DNA of 64,000 nt. It comes from Cognatishimia coralii (GTDB lineage Bacteria > Pseudomonadota > Alphaproteobacteria > Rhodobacterales > Rhodobacteraceae). Below the pieces are notes generated by a model. It saw nothing but the letters and a program-made list of their open reading frames with translations, was not told the origin of the DNA and did not search any database. Below, piece after piece: positions 9,644-18,154 of this stretch; position 1 is the stretch's first letter, and each line of letters begins with the position of its first letter. The stretch is taken from positions 309,940 to 373,939 of the forward strand of contig NZ_JBBGAZ010000002.1 of NCBI RefSeq assembly GCF_037478305.1, given 5' to 3'. The translations under genes and the position numbers were made by a program.

Positions 9644-10723
9644 ATGCCCGACGTCGGCTCGCTCGACTATAAACGCCCAAAATTGTGGCGTCGCCTAAGA
9701 CTTAGGCGACGTAGGCAGGGATTATTGTGGCGTGCTTTCCGTGCTCGCCGTCACTTAAAGGTGGTTCAGAACAACAGCGATCAGATCGCATCTCATGACA
9801 TTTTGCTCTTTGCCGTTGTGCGAAACGAAGAAAATCGCCTGCCGTATTTTCTGGACTACTATCGTGGTCTTGGGGTCGATCACTTTCTGATCGTGGACAA
9901 TGGCAGCGATGATGGCACGCGGGCTCTGCTGAGGGGGCACGCTGATGTTTCCATTTGGGAAACAAAGGCGAGCTATCGCACGTCGCGGTTTGGGATGGAT
10001 TGGATCAACCGGCTCTTGGCGCAATTTGGTCACGGACACTGGTGCCTAACTGTGGATGCAGACGAGTTGTTTGTCTTTCCCAAAGCTTTGGGTGCCGATT
10101 TGCCGAGCCTAACTTCGGTGCTGGATCAGAACGCGCTAATCGGGTTTGGCGCCTTGATGCTTGATATGGCTCCGAAAGACGCGTTGGGCGATGCGGTTTA
10201 CGAAGCAGGGCAGGATCCTATTGAAACATTGCCTTATTTCGATCCCGGTCCGTATCGGCGTGAGCGCCAAGGCCCGTTGAATAACCTTTGGGTGCAGGGT
10301 GGTTTGCGGGAGCGCAAGTTCTTTGAAAACCGGCCCCGGCGGTCTCCGACCCTGAATAAACTGCCCTTGATGAAGTGGAATAGGCGCTGGGCCTATGTGA
10401 TTTCTACTCATTCAATTCTGCCGCCGCAGCTGAACATGATTTACGACGGTCCGGGCGGCGACACGCCGTCGGGGGCTCTGTTGCACACAAAATTCTTGCC
10501 AGAGATTGTTTCCAAATCAGAAATTGAAAAGCAACGCGGAGAGCATTTTACGCGGCCAGAATTGTTTGACGGATATTACGATGATGTGGCCTCCAGCCCA
10601 GTCCTTTGGGACGAGACTTGCTTGCGACACGAAGGCCCACAGCAACTCGAGGATTTGGACCTGATCGGCATAGGAAAAGGGGCGAAACGGCTCAATGTCG
10701 CCTTGCCCAAAGATCGCCCCTAG
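9644..10723 (+). CDS. Glycosyltransferase family 2 (Glyco_tranf_2_4 type)
   Basis: 359 residues. An Arg/Lys-rich N-terminus (RRLRLRRRRQGLLW) precedes a GT-A-like domain with VVRNEENRLPYFLDYY, the nucleotide-binding VDNGSDDGTR near 85 and the metal-binding DADELF near 140. This matches the Glyco_tranf_2_4 group (PF13704-like), cytoplasmic enzymes that add sugars to cell-surface glycans. It is clearly paralogous to the next gene, sharing GVDHFLIVDNGS, the basic N-terminus and a C-terminal HTKFL motif. Donor and acceptor sugars cannot be read from the sequence. Confidence 0.85.
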   Translation: MPDVGSLDYKRPKLWRRLRLRRRRQGLLWRAFRARRHLKVVQNNSDQIASHDILLFAVVRNEENRLPYFLDYYRGLGVDHFLIVDNGSDDGTRALLRGHADVSIWETKASYRTSRFGMDWINRLLAQFGHGHWCLTVDADELFVFPKALGADLPSLTSVLDQNALIGFGALMLDMAPKDALGDAVYEAGQDPIETLPYFDPGPYRRERQGPLNNLWVQGGLRERKFFENRPRRSPTLNKLPLMKWNRRWAYVISTHSILPPQLNMIYDGPGGDTPSGALLHTKFLPEIVSKSEIEKQRGEHFTRPELFDGYYDDVASSPVLWDETCLRHEGPQQLEDLDLIGIGKGAKRLNVALPKDRP

Positions 10724-10848
10724 ATTTAGCCATCCCGCGCATATTTCGTTATGCGAGTCCCTAAATCCATGACATATTGTCGGAAATCAAACCGAGCGTA
10801 GAATCTCGGTCGCTAAGCGGTACGATAAGTCAAAAGGAAATGCGTTAG

Positions 10849-11859
10849 GTGGGGCTTTGGAGCACCTATAAGCTGAGGCTGCGGCGGAAACGCTATTTGC
10901 TGCGCGCGCGCCGAAAATCGCGCCAACTTTCTGCGGTTCAGGACAATACGGGGCGGATCAAGCCCGGTGATACTCTTTTGGTCTGTACGCTGTTTAACGA
11001 AGCGATCCGCATGCCGTATTTCCTCAGATACTACCGAGATCTTGGGATCGATCACTTCCTGATTGTCGACAATGGCAGCACCGATGGCGTGATGCAGCAC
11101 CTCACGGGGCAGGCCGATATCTCGGTGTGGCATACCTCCGGTAGCTACAAAGACGCACGCTTCGGAGTGGATTGGATGAACGCCTTGAAGCGGCGGTATT
11201 GCCATGGGCATTGGACGCTGGTGGTCGATCCCGACGAGTTCCTGATCTATCCGTTTTGCGACAGTCGCCCCATCAAGGCACTGACGGATTGGCTGGACAG
11301 TTCAAGGCTGCGCTGTTTCCCGGCGATGTTGCTGGACATGTACCCCAAGGGACAACTGACCGACCACGCCTATCGATCAGGTCAGGATCCGCTCGAGATC
11401 GCGCAATGGTTTGATCCCGGGAATTACGCGATTTCCAAGAACCATCTGCTTGGCAATCTTTGGATCCAAGGCGGCCCTCGGGCGCGTGTGTTTTTCGAGG
11501 ATAACCCCCAAAAAGCGCCGGCTTTGAACAAAATTCCCCTGGTGAAATGGGACAAGAGCTATGCCTTCGCAAGCTCGACTCACTCGCTGATGCCCAGAGG
11601 GTTGAACCACGTTTATGAAGAATGGGGCGGCGAGAAAGCCAGCGGCATTCTACTTCACACAAAGTTCTTGGATACCTTCACCGAAAAGGCCAAAGAGGAA
11701 GAGCTGCGCAAACAGCATTACGCGGGCGGCGCGGAATATGCGGCCTATGCCCAAACACTGCGAGACCAGCCGGATCTTTGGTGCGAGGGTTCTGAGAAAT
11801 ATATCAACTGGCGCCAGCTTGAGATCCTTGGCCTTATGAGCAAAGGAAGCTGGGCATGA
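10849..11859 (+). CDS. Glycosyltransferase family 2 (Glyco_tranf_2_4 type), paralogue of the preceding gene
   Basis: 336 residues from a GTG; an upstream ATG-CGT-TAG stops at once and cannot be the start. Motifs parallel the preceding protein: FNEAIRMPYFLRYY, VDNGSTDG, DPDEFLIYP, FFEDNPQKAPALNKIPLVKW and HTKFLDTF. The two genes look like a tandem duplication followed by divergence. Its stop overlaps the next start as ATGA, so it is translationally coupled to the GT14 gene. It presumably adds a sugar to the same glycan. Confidence 0.85.
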   Translation: MGLWSTYKLRLRRKRYLLRARRKSRQLSAVQDNTGRIKPGDTLLVCTLFNEAIRMPYFLRYYRDLGIDHFLIVDNGSTDGVMQHLTGQADISVWHTSGSYKDARFGVDWMNALKRRYCHGHWTLVVDPDEFLIYPFCDSRPIKALTDWLDSSRLRCFPAMLLDMYPKGQLTDHAYRSGQDPLEIAQWFDPGNYAISKNHLLGNLWIQGGPRARVFFEDNPQKAPALNKIPLVKWDKSYAFASSTHSLMPRGLNHVYEEWGGEKASGILLHTKFLDTFTEKAKEEELRKQHYAGGAEYAAYAQTLRDQPDLWCEGSEKYINWRQLEILGLMSKGSWA

Positions 11860-13553
11860 CTATCGGCGTCCTTTTGTTGGTCCATACCGCTTTTGATCGC
11901 GCAGAACAGGTTGCGCGCCTTTGGTCCGAGGCGGGGTGTCCTGTGGTGATCCACGTGGATGCCAAGGTTTCGGAACAGGAATTCAAAGCCTTCGAAGGCG
12001 CTCTGGCGGATCGGCCCGATGTGAGATTCTGCGCAAGACATACATGTGTTTGGGGCATGTGGGGCTTGGTCGCGGCGACACAATCGGCGGCCGAAATGAT
12101 GCTGGCAGAGTTTGAGGGTGTCGAGCGCATATACCTCAGCTCCGGGTCTTGCCTTCCGCTGCGTCCGATCAAGGAACTGCAGACCTACCTGGACGCGCGT
12201 CCCGCAACAGATTTTATCGAAAGCGCCGCGATCGCGGATGCGCCTTGGGCTGTGTCAGGCCTCGAGGAAGAACGTTTCACGTTGTATTTCCCGTTCTCGT
12301 GGCAACAGCAACGCTGGCGGTTTGACAAGTTTGTCGACTTGCAGCGGCGGTTCAAGGTCAAGCGCAAGGTGCCTGAAAAGCTCGTACCGCATATGGGGTC
12401 GCAATGGTGGTGCCTGACGCGCAAGACCCTGACGGCCATTCTGCAGGATCCAAATAGGGCGCGGTATGACCGGTTTTTTAAGTCTGTTTGGATCCCTGAC
12501 GAAAGCTATTTCCAGACCATGGTGCGGCTTCATTCGAACCTGATCGAAAGCCGGTCCTTGACGCTCTCGAAGTTTGATTTTCAGGGCAAGCCGCATGTGT
12601 TTTACGACGATCACCTGCAGCTTTTGCGGCGGTCTGATTGCTTTGTGGCGCGCAAGATTTGGCCCAAGGCCGAGCGGCTTTACCAAACCTTTCCCAATGG
12701 GCGCGGCGAAGGGGACAATACTGCCGACCCAAACGCCTCGATGATCAACCGCCTGTCTGCCAAATCCACCGAACGGCGCAATGCGGGGCGCGATGGCCTC
12801 TATATGCAGTCCCGCTTTCCGGATCCACATTTTGAAAGCGGGGTCACGGCTGCGCCCTATTCCGTGTTCCAGGGGTTCTCTGATCTTTTTGAAGATTTTG
12901 AAAGCTGGCTGGCCTTGAACACGGGCTGCAAAGTGCATGGCCATCTGTTTGCGCCCGAGCGGGTAGAGTTTGAAGACCGCGTGACCGTCTATAAAGGCGC
13001 TTTGTCTGACAGTGCGCGACTGCGGGATTATAACCCTCGTAGCTTTCTGACGAACCTGATCTGGAACACCCGCGGCGAACGGCAATGTTTCCAATTTGGC
13101 CCACAGGACAATCAGGCGAACAACTGGCTGATTGCCAAAGATCCGAACGCGCAGATCTCGGTGATTTCGGGCGCCTGGGCTGCGCCTTTGTTCAAATCAG
13201 GCCGAGACATTGACGTTGTTCGAAGCAAAGCTGCTCTATTGCAAAAAAGAGAGGCGGAGTTCCTGAAAGTTCTGCAGTCCCCCTGGGTGAAAGCCAAGAT
13301 CCGGATCTGGACGATGTCCGAATTTCTTGAAGCTCCGGTCGAGCCCCTGCAGATCATTGTCGATGAAATCGGAACCTATCCGCAAAACCGCCTGACGTGG
13401 TTGCCCACAATGACCGACCTGACAGGCTTTGGAAAATTTGTGCAGACCCTCAAGAATGCCGGCATGCATCCGCATTTGCTGGGCGATTTCACGGTGGAAC
13501 CACAGCAACCTAAGTCTCAAACGCCGTCGCGACGGCCCTATCTGGTGCAATGA
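11856..13553 (+). CDS. Core-2/I-branching-type glycosyltransferase (GT14) with DUF5928-like C-terminus
   Basis: 565 residues. Residues ~1-270 carry GT14 features: VVIHVDAK, LSSGSCLPLRP, GSQWWCLTR and PDESYFQT. These resemble beta-1,6-N-acetylglucosaminyl- and xylosyltransferases. Residues ~290-550 form a second domain, probably DUF5928, common in Rhodobacterales behind this catalytic domain; its function is unknown. The start overlaps the preceding stop by four bases. The sulfotransferase gene begins six bases after its stop, so the three genes form one operon. Confidence 0.82.
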   Translation: MTIGVLLLVHTAFDRAEQVARLWSEAGCPVVIHVDAKVSEQEFKAFEGALADRPDVRFCARHTCVWGMWGLVAATQSAAEMMLAEFEGVERIYLSSGSCLPLRPIKELQTYLDARPATDFIESAAIADAPWAVSGLEEERFTLYFPFSWQQQRWRFDKFVDLQRRFKVKRKVPEKLVPHMGSQWWCLTRKTLTAILQDPNRARYDRFFKSVWIPDESYFQTMVRLHSNLIESRSLTLSKFDFQGKPHVFYDDHLQLLRRSDCFVARKIWPKAERLYQTFPNGRGEGDNTADPNASMINRLSAKSTERRNAGRDGLYMQSRFPDPHFESGVTAAPYSVFQGFSDLFEDFESWLALNTGCKVHGHLFAPERVEFEDRVTVYKGALSDSARLRDYNPRSFLTNLIWNTRGERQCFQFGPQDNQANNWLIAKDPNAQISVISGAWAAPLFKSGRDIDVVRSKAALLQKREAEFLKVLQSPWVKAKIRIWTMSEFLEAPVEPLQIIVDEIGTYPQNRLTWLPTMTDLTGFGKFVQTLKNAGMHPHLLGDFTVEPQQPKSQTPSRRPYLVQ

Positions 13554-13559
13554 TCTTAG

Positions 13560-14981
13560 ATGTCTGATCGCTTTGACTATTTCGTTGTTTTCGCAGAAAT
13601 GCGGACCGGGTCGAATTTCCTAGAGGCCAATCTGAACGCCTTTGAGGGGTTTAAGTGCTATGGTGAGGCGTTCAATCCGCATTTCATAGCCTATCCGAAC
13701 TACACAGAGGTCTTGGGCATCGATCAGGCGACTCGCGACGCTGACCCACAGGTGCTTCTAAAGGCTGTGCGTGACGATCCAGATCACCTGGCAGGGTTTC
13801 GGTTTTTCAATGACCATGACCCGCGGGTTTTGGACGAAATCCTCGTTGATCCCCGCTGCGCCAAGATCATTTTGACGCGCAATCCGCTGGACAGCTTCGT
13901 CAGCTGGAAGATCGCACAGGCCACGGGACAATGGAAATTGACCGATGTGCGCAAGCGGCGGGACAGCCAGATCACCTTTGAAGGCAATGAATTCGCGGAT
14001 CACGTGGCGCGGCTGCAGGCGTTTCAGGTCAAGCTGATGAACGGATTGCAAAAGACCGGTCAAACTGCGTTCTATGTCGCCTATGAGGATCTGCAGGATC
14101 TGGACGTTATGAATGGTCTGGCGACGTTCCTAGGCAGCGACGCGCGGCTTGAAAGCCTGGACAGCAAGCTCAAGCGTCAGAATCCCAGCCCGATTTCCGA
14201 GAAAGTGTCCAATATCCACGACGTCAGCGCGGCTTTGGCAACTTTGGATCGGTTCAATCTGAATAGGACGCCAAATTTCGAACCCCGACGCGGTGCGGCG
14301 GTGCCAAGCTACGTCGCAACCAAAGGGGCTGGTCTGTTGTTTATGCCGATGCAGGGTGGGCCAACAACTGCAGTCACGGATTGGATGGCAGAGATCGCAG
14401 GCGGTGCGGATCGCTTGCTCAGCAACCTCAACCAAAGGCAGCTACGCGACTGGAAGGCACGTCACCTGCCACATCGCAGCTTTACGGTCCTGCGCCACCC
14501 CGTCGCGCGGGCGCATGAGGTCTTTTGCACGCGGATCCTGTCGGATGGTCCCGGCAGCTATCACAAGATCCGCCGCACGTTGCGCAATCGCTTTGAACTT
14601 CCGATCCCCGAGGCAATGGAGGGGGCGAATTACTCCAAAGACGATCATCGCAAGGCATTCCATGCGTTTTTGACCTGGCTTCAGGCCAATCTGAACGGGC
14701 AAACCGCGATCCGTCAGGATGGTCATTGGGTCTCGCAAGCCAGCGTGCTTGAAGGGTTTGGAGGGTTTCAAGCGCCCGACCACGTCCTGCGCGAAGACGA
14801 TCTGGTGAATAGCCTTCCAAGGCTGGCCTCAGAGGTTGGCGCTGGGCCCCATGGCTTTGTCGAGCGCCCTGTGTCCTTGCCGTTTGATCTGGCAGACATC
14901 TATGATCCCGACATAGAAAAACGCGCGCAGGTGACCTACGCGCGTGATTACGAAGCCTTTGCGTTCAAAAGCTGGCGTTAA
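13560..14981 (+). CDS. Protein with two sulfotransferase-like domains (NodH-like first half)
   Basis: 473 residues. The first half (1-~235) has a PAPS 5'-phosphosulfate loop EMRTGSNFLEANL (13-25) and the 3'-phosphate motif TRNPLDSFVSW (106-116), as in NodH/Stf0-type sulfotransferases. The second half (~255-473) repeats the plan more weakly: PMQGGPTTAV (263-272) where PKxGGTS is expected, so the usual Lys is missing, and LRHPVARAHEVF (311-322). Transfer of sulfate from PAPS to a sugar of the locus glycan is the likely role of the first half. The second may be a separate specificity or a degenerate domain. The stop interlocks with ptsN (TTAA). Confidence 0.8.
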   Translation: MSDRFDYFVVFAEMRTGSNFLEANLNAFEGFKCYGEAFNPHFIAYPNYTEVLGIDQATRDADPQVLLKAVRDDPDHLAGFRFFNDHDPRVLDEILVDPRCAKIILTRNPLDSFVSWKIAQATGQWKLTDVRKRRDSQITFEGNEFADHVARLQAFQVKLMNGLQKTGQTAFYVAYEDLQDLDVMNGLATFLGSDARLESLDSKLKRQNPSPISEKVSNIHDVSAALATLDRFNLNRTPNFEPRRGAAVPSYVATKGAGLLFMPMQGGPTTAVTDWMAEIAGGADRLLSNLNQRQLRDWKARHLPHRSFTVLRHPVARAHEVFCTRILSDGPGSYHKIRRTLRNRFELPIPEAMEGANYSKDDHRKAFHAFLTWLQANLNGQTAIRQDGHWVSQASVLEGFGGFQAPDHVLREDDLVNSLPRLASEVGAGPHGFVERPVSLPFDLADIYDPDIEKRAQVTYARDYEAFAFKSWR

Positions 14982-15442
14982 GCCGCCTGAACTGCGTCTT
15001 CTTCGGTTAGAATTGTGTGCAGCGTCGCCGCCTCAGGGTTTGCGCGCAACTTGGTGCACACCGCAGCATCACGCAGGCGGCGGGACACGAATGCCAAAGC
15101 CTTGAGGTGATCAACGCCCGCGTCGCGAGGCGCGAAGAGAGCAAAGGCCAAATCCACCGGCTGACGGTCAACCGAGCTAAAGTCGACAGGCTTTTCCAAA
15201 AGGATAAAGGCGCCCATTACGTTCTCGATGTTATCCAGACGCGCGTGCGGAAGCGCCACGCCTTGGCCGACACCGGTCGGGCCAAGGCCCTCGCGTTCGT
15301 GCAGCGCATCTACAATCAAGGTCGCATCCAGCCCATAGGCGCTCGCCGCAAGATCACCAAAATCATGCAGCAAACGCTTTTTGCTTGAGGCTGCGGAAAT
15401 GACTTTCACAGCCTCAGGGCGCAGGATCATTGAAAGGTCCAT
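14978..15442 (-). CDS. ptsN: PTS IIA-like nitrogen regulatory protein PtsN (EIIA-Ntr)
   Basis: 154 residues, standard length. The phosphorylated histidine lies in GVALPHARLDNI near residue 65; the rest follows the fructose/mannitol-type IIA fold. PtsN is the terminal phosphoacceptor of the PTS-Ntr relay (PtsP-PtsO-PtsN), which tunes potassium, nitrogen and carbon regulation without moving sugar. It lies 37 bases after hpf on the same strand, the conserved alphaproteobacterial order. Confidence 0.95.
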   Translation of the reverse strand: MDLSMILRPEAVKVISAASSKKRLLHDFGDLAASAYGLDATLIVDALHEREGLGPTGVGQGVALPHARLDNIENVMGAFILLEKPVDFSSVDRQPVDLAFALFAPRDAGVDHLKALAFVSRRLRDAAVCTKLRANPEAATLHTILTEEDAVQAA

Positions 15443-15479
15443 AGTGCCTGTATCTCTCTAACCAGTGGCAAAAGCCACT

Positions 15480-16046
15480 TTATTGAGGATCAATCCAGCC
15501 AATGTTGCCGTCTTCACGACGGTACACGACGTTCAATCCCTCTTTCCCCTCTTTACGAAACAATAGCACAGGAGACCCGGCAAGTTCCATTTGCATCACC
15601 GCCTCTCCGACGGACAGAGTTGGAATTTTGGTTTCCATCTCTGCCACGATGATCGGTGACAGCGTTTCAGGCTCTGCGTCCTCAGATCCTGATTCAGAGG
15701 CGAGGATATAGGATGAAGCGCCCGAAAGTTCAACCGGCTCGGCGCGATCCTTGTGGTGATCCTTCAGACGCCGCTTATATCGCCTGAGCTGGGTCTCCAT
15801 TTTTTCGCTGCAACTTTCGAAAGCAGAGTAGATTTCCGTAGATTTTCCCTTGGCTTGCACATTCAGGCCGGTCGACAGGTGGACCGTGGTTTCACAGACA
15901 AATTCATGGGCGCTTTTGGAGAAAACCACCTGAGCGTCCGTGGGTCGGCCAGCAAATTTGCCGACGATGGTGTCGATTCCTTCGTTCACATAAAGTTGCA
16001 GGGATTCGCCAATGTCGATCTGTTTTCCGGAAATCTGAGTGCGCAT
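15480..16046 (-). CDS. hpf: Long-form ribosome hibernation promoting factor
   Basis: 188 residues, so the long form: an N-terminal S30AE domain (~1-100) plus a C-terminal dimerisation tail beginning near SPIIVAEMETKIPTLS and ending DGNIGWIDPQ. Long HPF joins two 70S ribosomes into inactive 100S particles in stationary phase. It is upstream of ptsN. The 245 bases separating it from lptB hold no gene, where many alphaproteobacteria carry rpoN. Confidence 0.95.
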   Translation of the reverse strand: MRTQISGKQIDIGESLQLYVNEGIDTIVGKFAGRPTDAQVVFSKSAHEFVCETTVHLSTGLNVQAKGKSTEIYSAFESCSEKMETQLRRYKRRLKDHHKDRAEPVELSGASSYILASESGSEDAEPETLSPIIVAEMETKIPTLSVGEAVMQMELAGSPVLLFRKEGKEGLNVVYRREDGNIGWIDPQ

Positions 16047-16291
16047 TCGTTCTCCTTAGTTTGAACAAGCCAGAGCGGCACAAAACACCAATGGTTTTGA
16101 CACGTTAGGCTTGAATGCGGGAAAATGACCTGTGAGCGCGCTGACCGACATCGGCCCTTTCAAGAAAGAGCGACTGCCTGTGCCAAAAATTACTCACCAG
16201 CGTCATATCCCTATTGGGGCAGGCGCGAGGCCACTTGTCAATCTGACTCGGGGGATTTTCGCTCAAAATCGCGCGCTTGGGATCGCGCGTG
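16047..16291. other. 245-base spacer between lptB and hpf
   Basis: No coding frame is credible. A GC-rich inverted repeat CGCGCG...CGCGCG lies near 16277-16297, at the lptB 3' end, and may be its terminator. The rest should hold the hpf promoter. A sigma-54-like TGGCAC on the minus strand has the wrong -24/-12 spacing. Confidence 0.4.
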
Positions 16292-17050
16292 TCAGGACAT
16301 CCGGAACTTGTCACCCAGATAGACGCGGCGCACGTTTTCGTTTTCCACGACCTCATCGGGCGTGCCGGACATGAGAATCTTGCCCTCGTGCAGGATATAG
16401 GCGCGGTCCACCACGTCGAGCGTTTCGCGAACGTTGTGATCGGTGATCAAAACGCCGATGCCGCGTTGCTTGAGGTCGGCCACAAGAACGCGAATGTCTC
16501 CGACGGAAATTGGGTCGACGCCGGCGAAGGGTTCATCAAGCAAAAGATACTTGGGGTCTGCTGCCAAACAGCGGGCGATTTCGACACGGCGACGCTCACC
16601 GCCGGACAAAGCAAGGGCAGGGGCTTGGCGCAGATGTTCAATCGTGAACTCTGACAGCAATGCTTCAAGCTTTTCGCGACGTTTCACGCGGTCTTTTTCA
16701 GCGATGTCGAGCACGGCCATGATGTTGTCTTCGACAGAAAGGCCGCGAAAGATGGACATTTCCTGAGGCAGATATCCGATGCCCATCTTGGCACGGCGAT
16801 ACATAGGCAGGCGCGAGACATCGTGACCGTCGATCATAACAGAGCCACCCTCGGGCATCACTAGCCCTGCGATGGCGTAGAAAGACGTGGTTTTGCCGCT
16901 ACCGTTTGGACCCAAGAGGGCAACGACTTCGCCGCGATTGAGTTCGATATTTACGTCCCGAATGACAACGCGTTTACGATAGCTTTTACGCAGGTTGCGG
17001 ACTTGCAACCCGGCGAGGCCCTGCTCAACGCGAAGTTCGGGGGCTGCCAT
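16292..17050 (-). CDS. lptB: LPS export ABC transporter ATP-binding protein LptB
   Basis: 252 residues. Walker A is GPNGSGKTTSFY near 45, the signature ALSGGERRRVEIAR near 140, and Walker B YLLLDEPFAGVDP. The Lpt-specific FAGVDP and HNVRETLDVVDRAYIL follow. With LptF, LptG and LptC it powers extraction of lipopolysaccharide from the inner membrane. Its start overlaps the lptA stop by one base, so the two are coupled. lptF/G are not in the window, as is usual. Confidence 0.96.
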   Translation of the reverse strand: MAAPELRVEQGLAGLQVRNLRKSYRKRVVIRDVNIELNRGEVVALLGPNGSGKTTSFYAIAGLVMPEGGSVMIDGHDVSRLPMYRRAKMGIGYLPQEMSIFRGLSVEDNIMAVLDIAEKDRVKRREKLEALLSEFTIEHLRQAPALALSGGERRRVEIARCLAADPKYLLLDEPFAGVDPISVGDIRVLVADLKQRGIGVLITDHNVRETLDVVDRAYILHEGKILMSGTPDEVVENENVRRVYLGDKFRMS

Positions 17051-17535
17051 CAGTTATTTCCCGGTTGCAGGACAGTGCGTACACGACCGTGGAAGGCGGC
17101 TGTGTTGTCATTCAGATTGACGTCCATCTTCCCTGCGGTGATGCGCGTGCCCTGCTGTAGCAAGGCGACATTGCCAGCCATGCGGATTACGCCAGATTCG
17201 ACGTCATACTCGGCTGTATCTGCCTCGGCACTGTCTTTGCCGCTTTCGATGTTCACGCCACCAGAGGCCAGAAGCTGCGCGATTTTATTGCCTGCTTCGT
17301 CGTAGACCACATTCACCAAAGCCGCAGTCAAACGCATATTGCCCTGCGTGATCTCGACATCTCCGTCGAAGATGGCTTTGCCGGTGGCTTGGTCCACGGA
17401 CAATGCGTTTGCCGATACTTCGATCGGGGCGTCTCTGTCAGAGGTTGAGACACCAAAATCCACCTTGAACTCCTGCGCCGATGCAGCGGCGATGGACGCA
17501 AGGCTGAGAGCTATGGCAAAAACGAATTGGCGCAC
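17050..17535 (-). CDS. lptA: LPS transport periplasmic protein LptA
   Basis: 161 residues. An N-terminal signal peptide (MRQFVFAIALSLASIAAASAQ) precedes an OstA-like beta-jellyroll with repeated short strands (VDQATGKAIFDGDVEITQGN; MRLTAALVNVVYDEAGNK). LptA forms the periplasmic bridge carrying LPS from LptC to LptD. The order lptC-lptA-lptB and the one-base overlap with lptB support the call where sequence conservation alone is weak. Confidence 0.9.
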   Translation of the reverse strand: MRQFVFAIALSLASIAAASAQEFKVDFGVSTSDRDAPIEVSANALSVDQATGKAIFDGDVEITQGNMRLTAALVNVVYDEAGNKIAQLLASGGVNIESGKDSAEADTAEYDVESGVIRMAGNVALLQQGTRITAGKMDVNLNDNTAAFHGRVRTVLQPGNN

Positions 17536-17545
17536 AGAATTTCCC

Positions 17546-18154
17546 CTAATTACTGCCCGGCATGTATATCAGTTTCACGCCATTGTCGAAACGGAATTGG
17601 CCATTTTGCCCCTCACTTCCGCCGGAATAGACCATACTGCCGGCTTCAAATTCCCCAAATGGCCCCGATCCGTGAACAATCACGTCAGAACGGGCGCGAC
17701 CTTGCAATAGATTTAAGGAGAGTTGCTGTGTGTGCAGGTCGAATCCCGTACTCGAGTTGATCTCTACATCACCAGCAAGATCCGCCGTTTGGCGATCAGT
17801 GTTTACGACAGCGCTTTTGGAGGTGAAACGGGCGATGCCTCCATCCGGAAAGGTAATATCGACGGAGACATCATCGGAGTTCACGAGATGCAACGCCTCT
17901 GGATTGGGGCGGGCGGAACCGGCGCGCAGGGCGATGAGATCTCCAGCGGTGGTTTGGCCTGCAAAATAGGGTTCGGTGATGCCCTGGCTGCGCAGCTTCT
18001 CTTCGATCTCAACCTGCGCAAAAGGCAGGGTGGCGATTGGGTTGCTGGGACGCGCAAAGAGGAAGAGGGTCGACAAGAGCACGAGAGCCGCCAGCGGAAG
18101 CAGGATCTTGAGCCAGGCGATCATCCTGGAATATGTCATCCCGCCCATTGCCAT
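17546..18154 (-). CDS. lptC: LPS export inner-membrane bitopic protein LptC
   Basis: 202 residues with one N-terminal membrane helix (KILLPLAALVLLSTLFLFA) and a periplasmic jellyroll domain. LptC receives LPS from LptBFG and hands it to LptA. The ATG shares one base with the rnd stop (TGATG), indicating reinitiation. It is placed by synteny with lptA/lptB as well as by topology. Confidence 0.88.
   Translation of the reverse strand: MAMGGMTYSRMIAWLKILLPLAALVLLSTLFLFARPSNPIATLPFAQVEIEEKLRSQGITEPYFAGQTTAGDLIALRAGSARPNPEALHLVNSDDVSVDITFPDGGIARFTSKSAVVNTDRQTADLAGDVEINSSTGFDLHTQQLSLNLLQGRARSDVIVHGSGPFGEFEAGSMVYSGGSEGQNGQFRFDNGVKLIYMPGSN

Noticed and set aside
16180..16200. Sigma-54 promoter for hpf
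   Set aside because: A TGGCAC is present on the minus strand, but the distance from GG to GC is 11 bases instead of 10 and the -12 element is poor.
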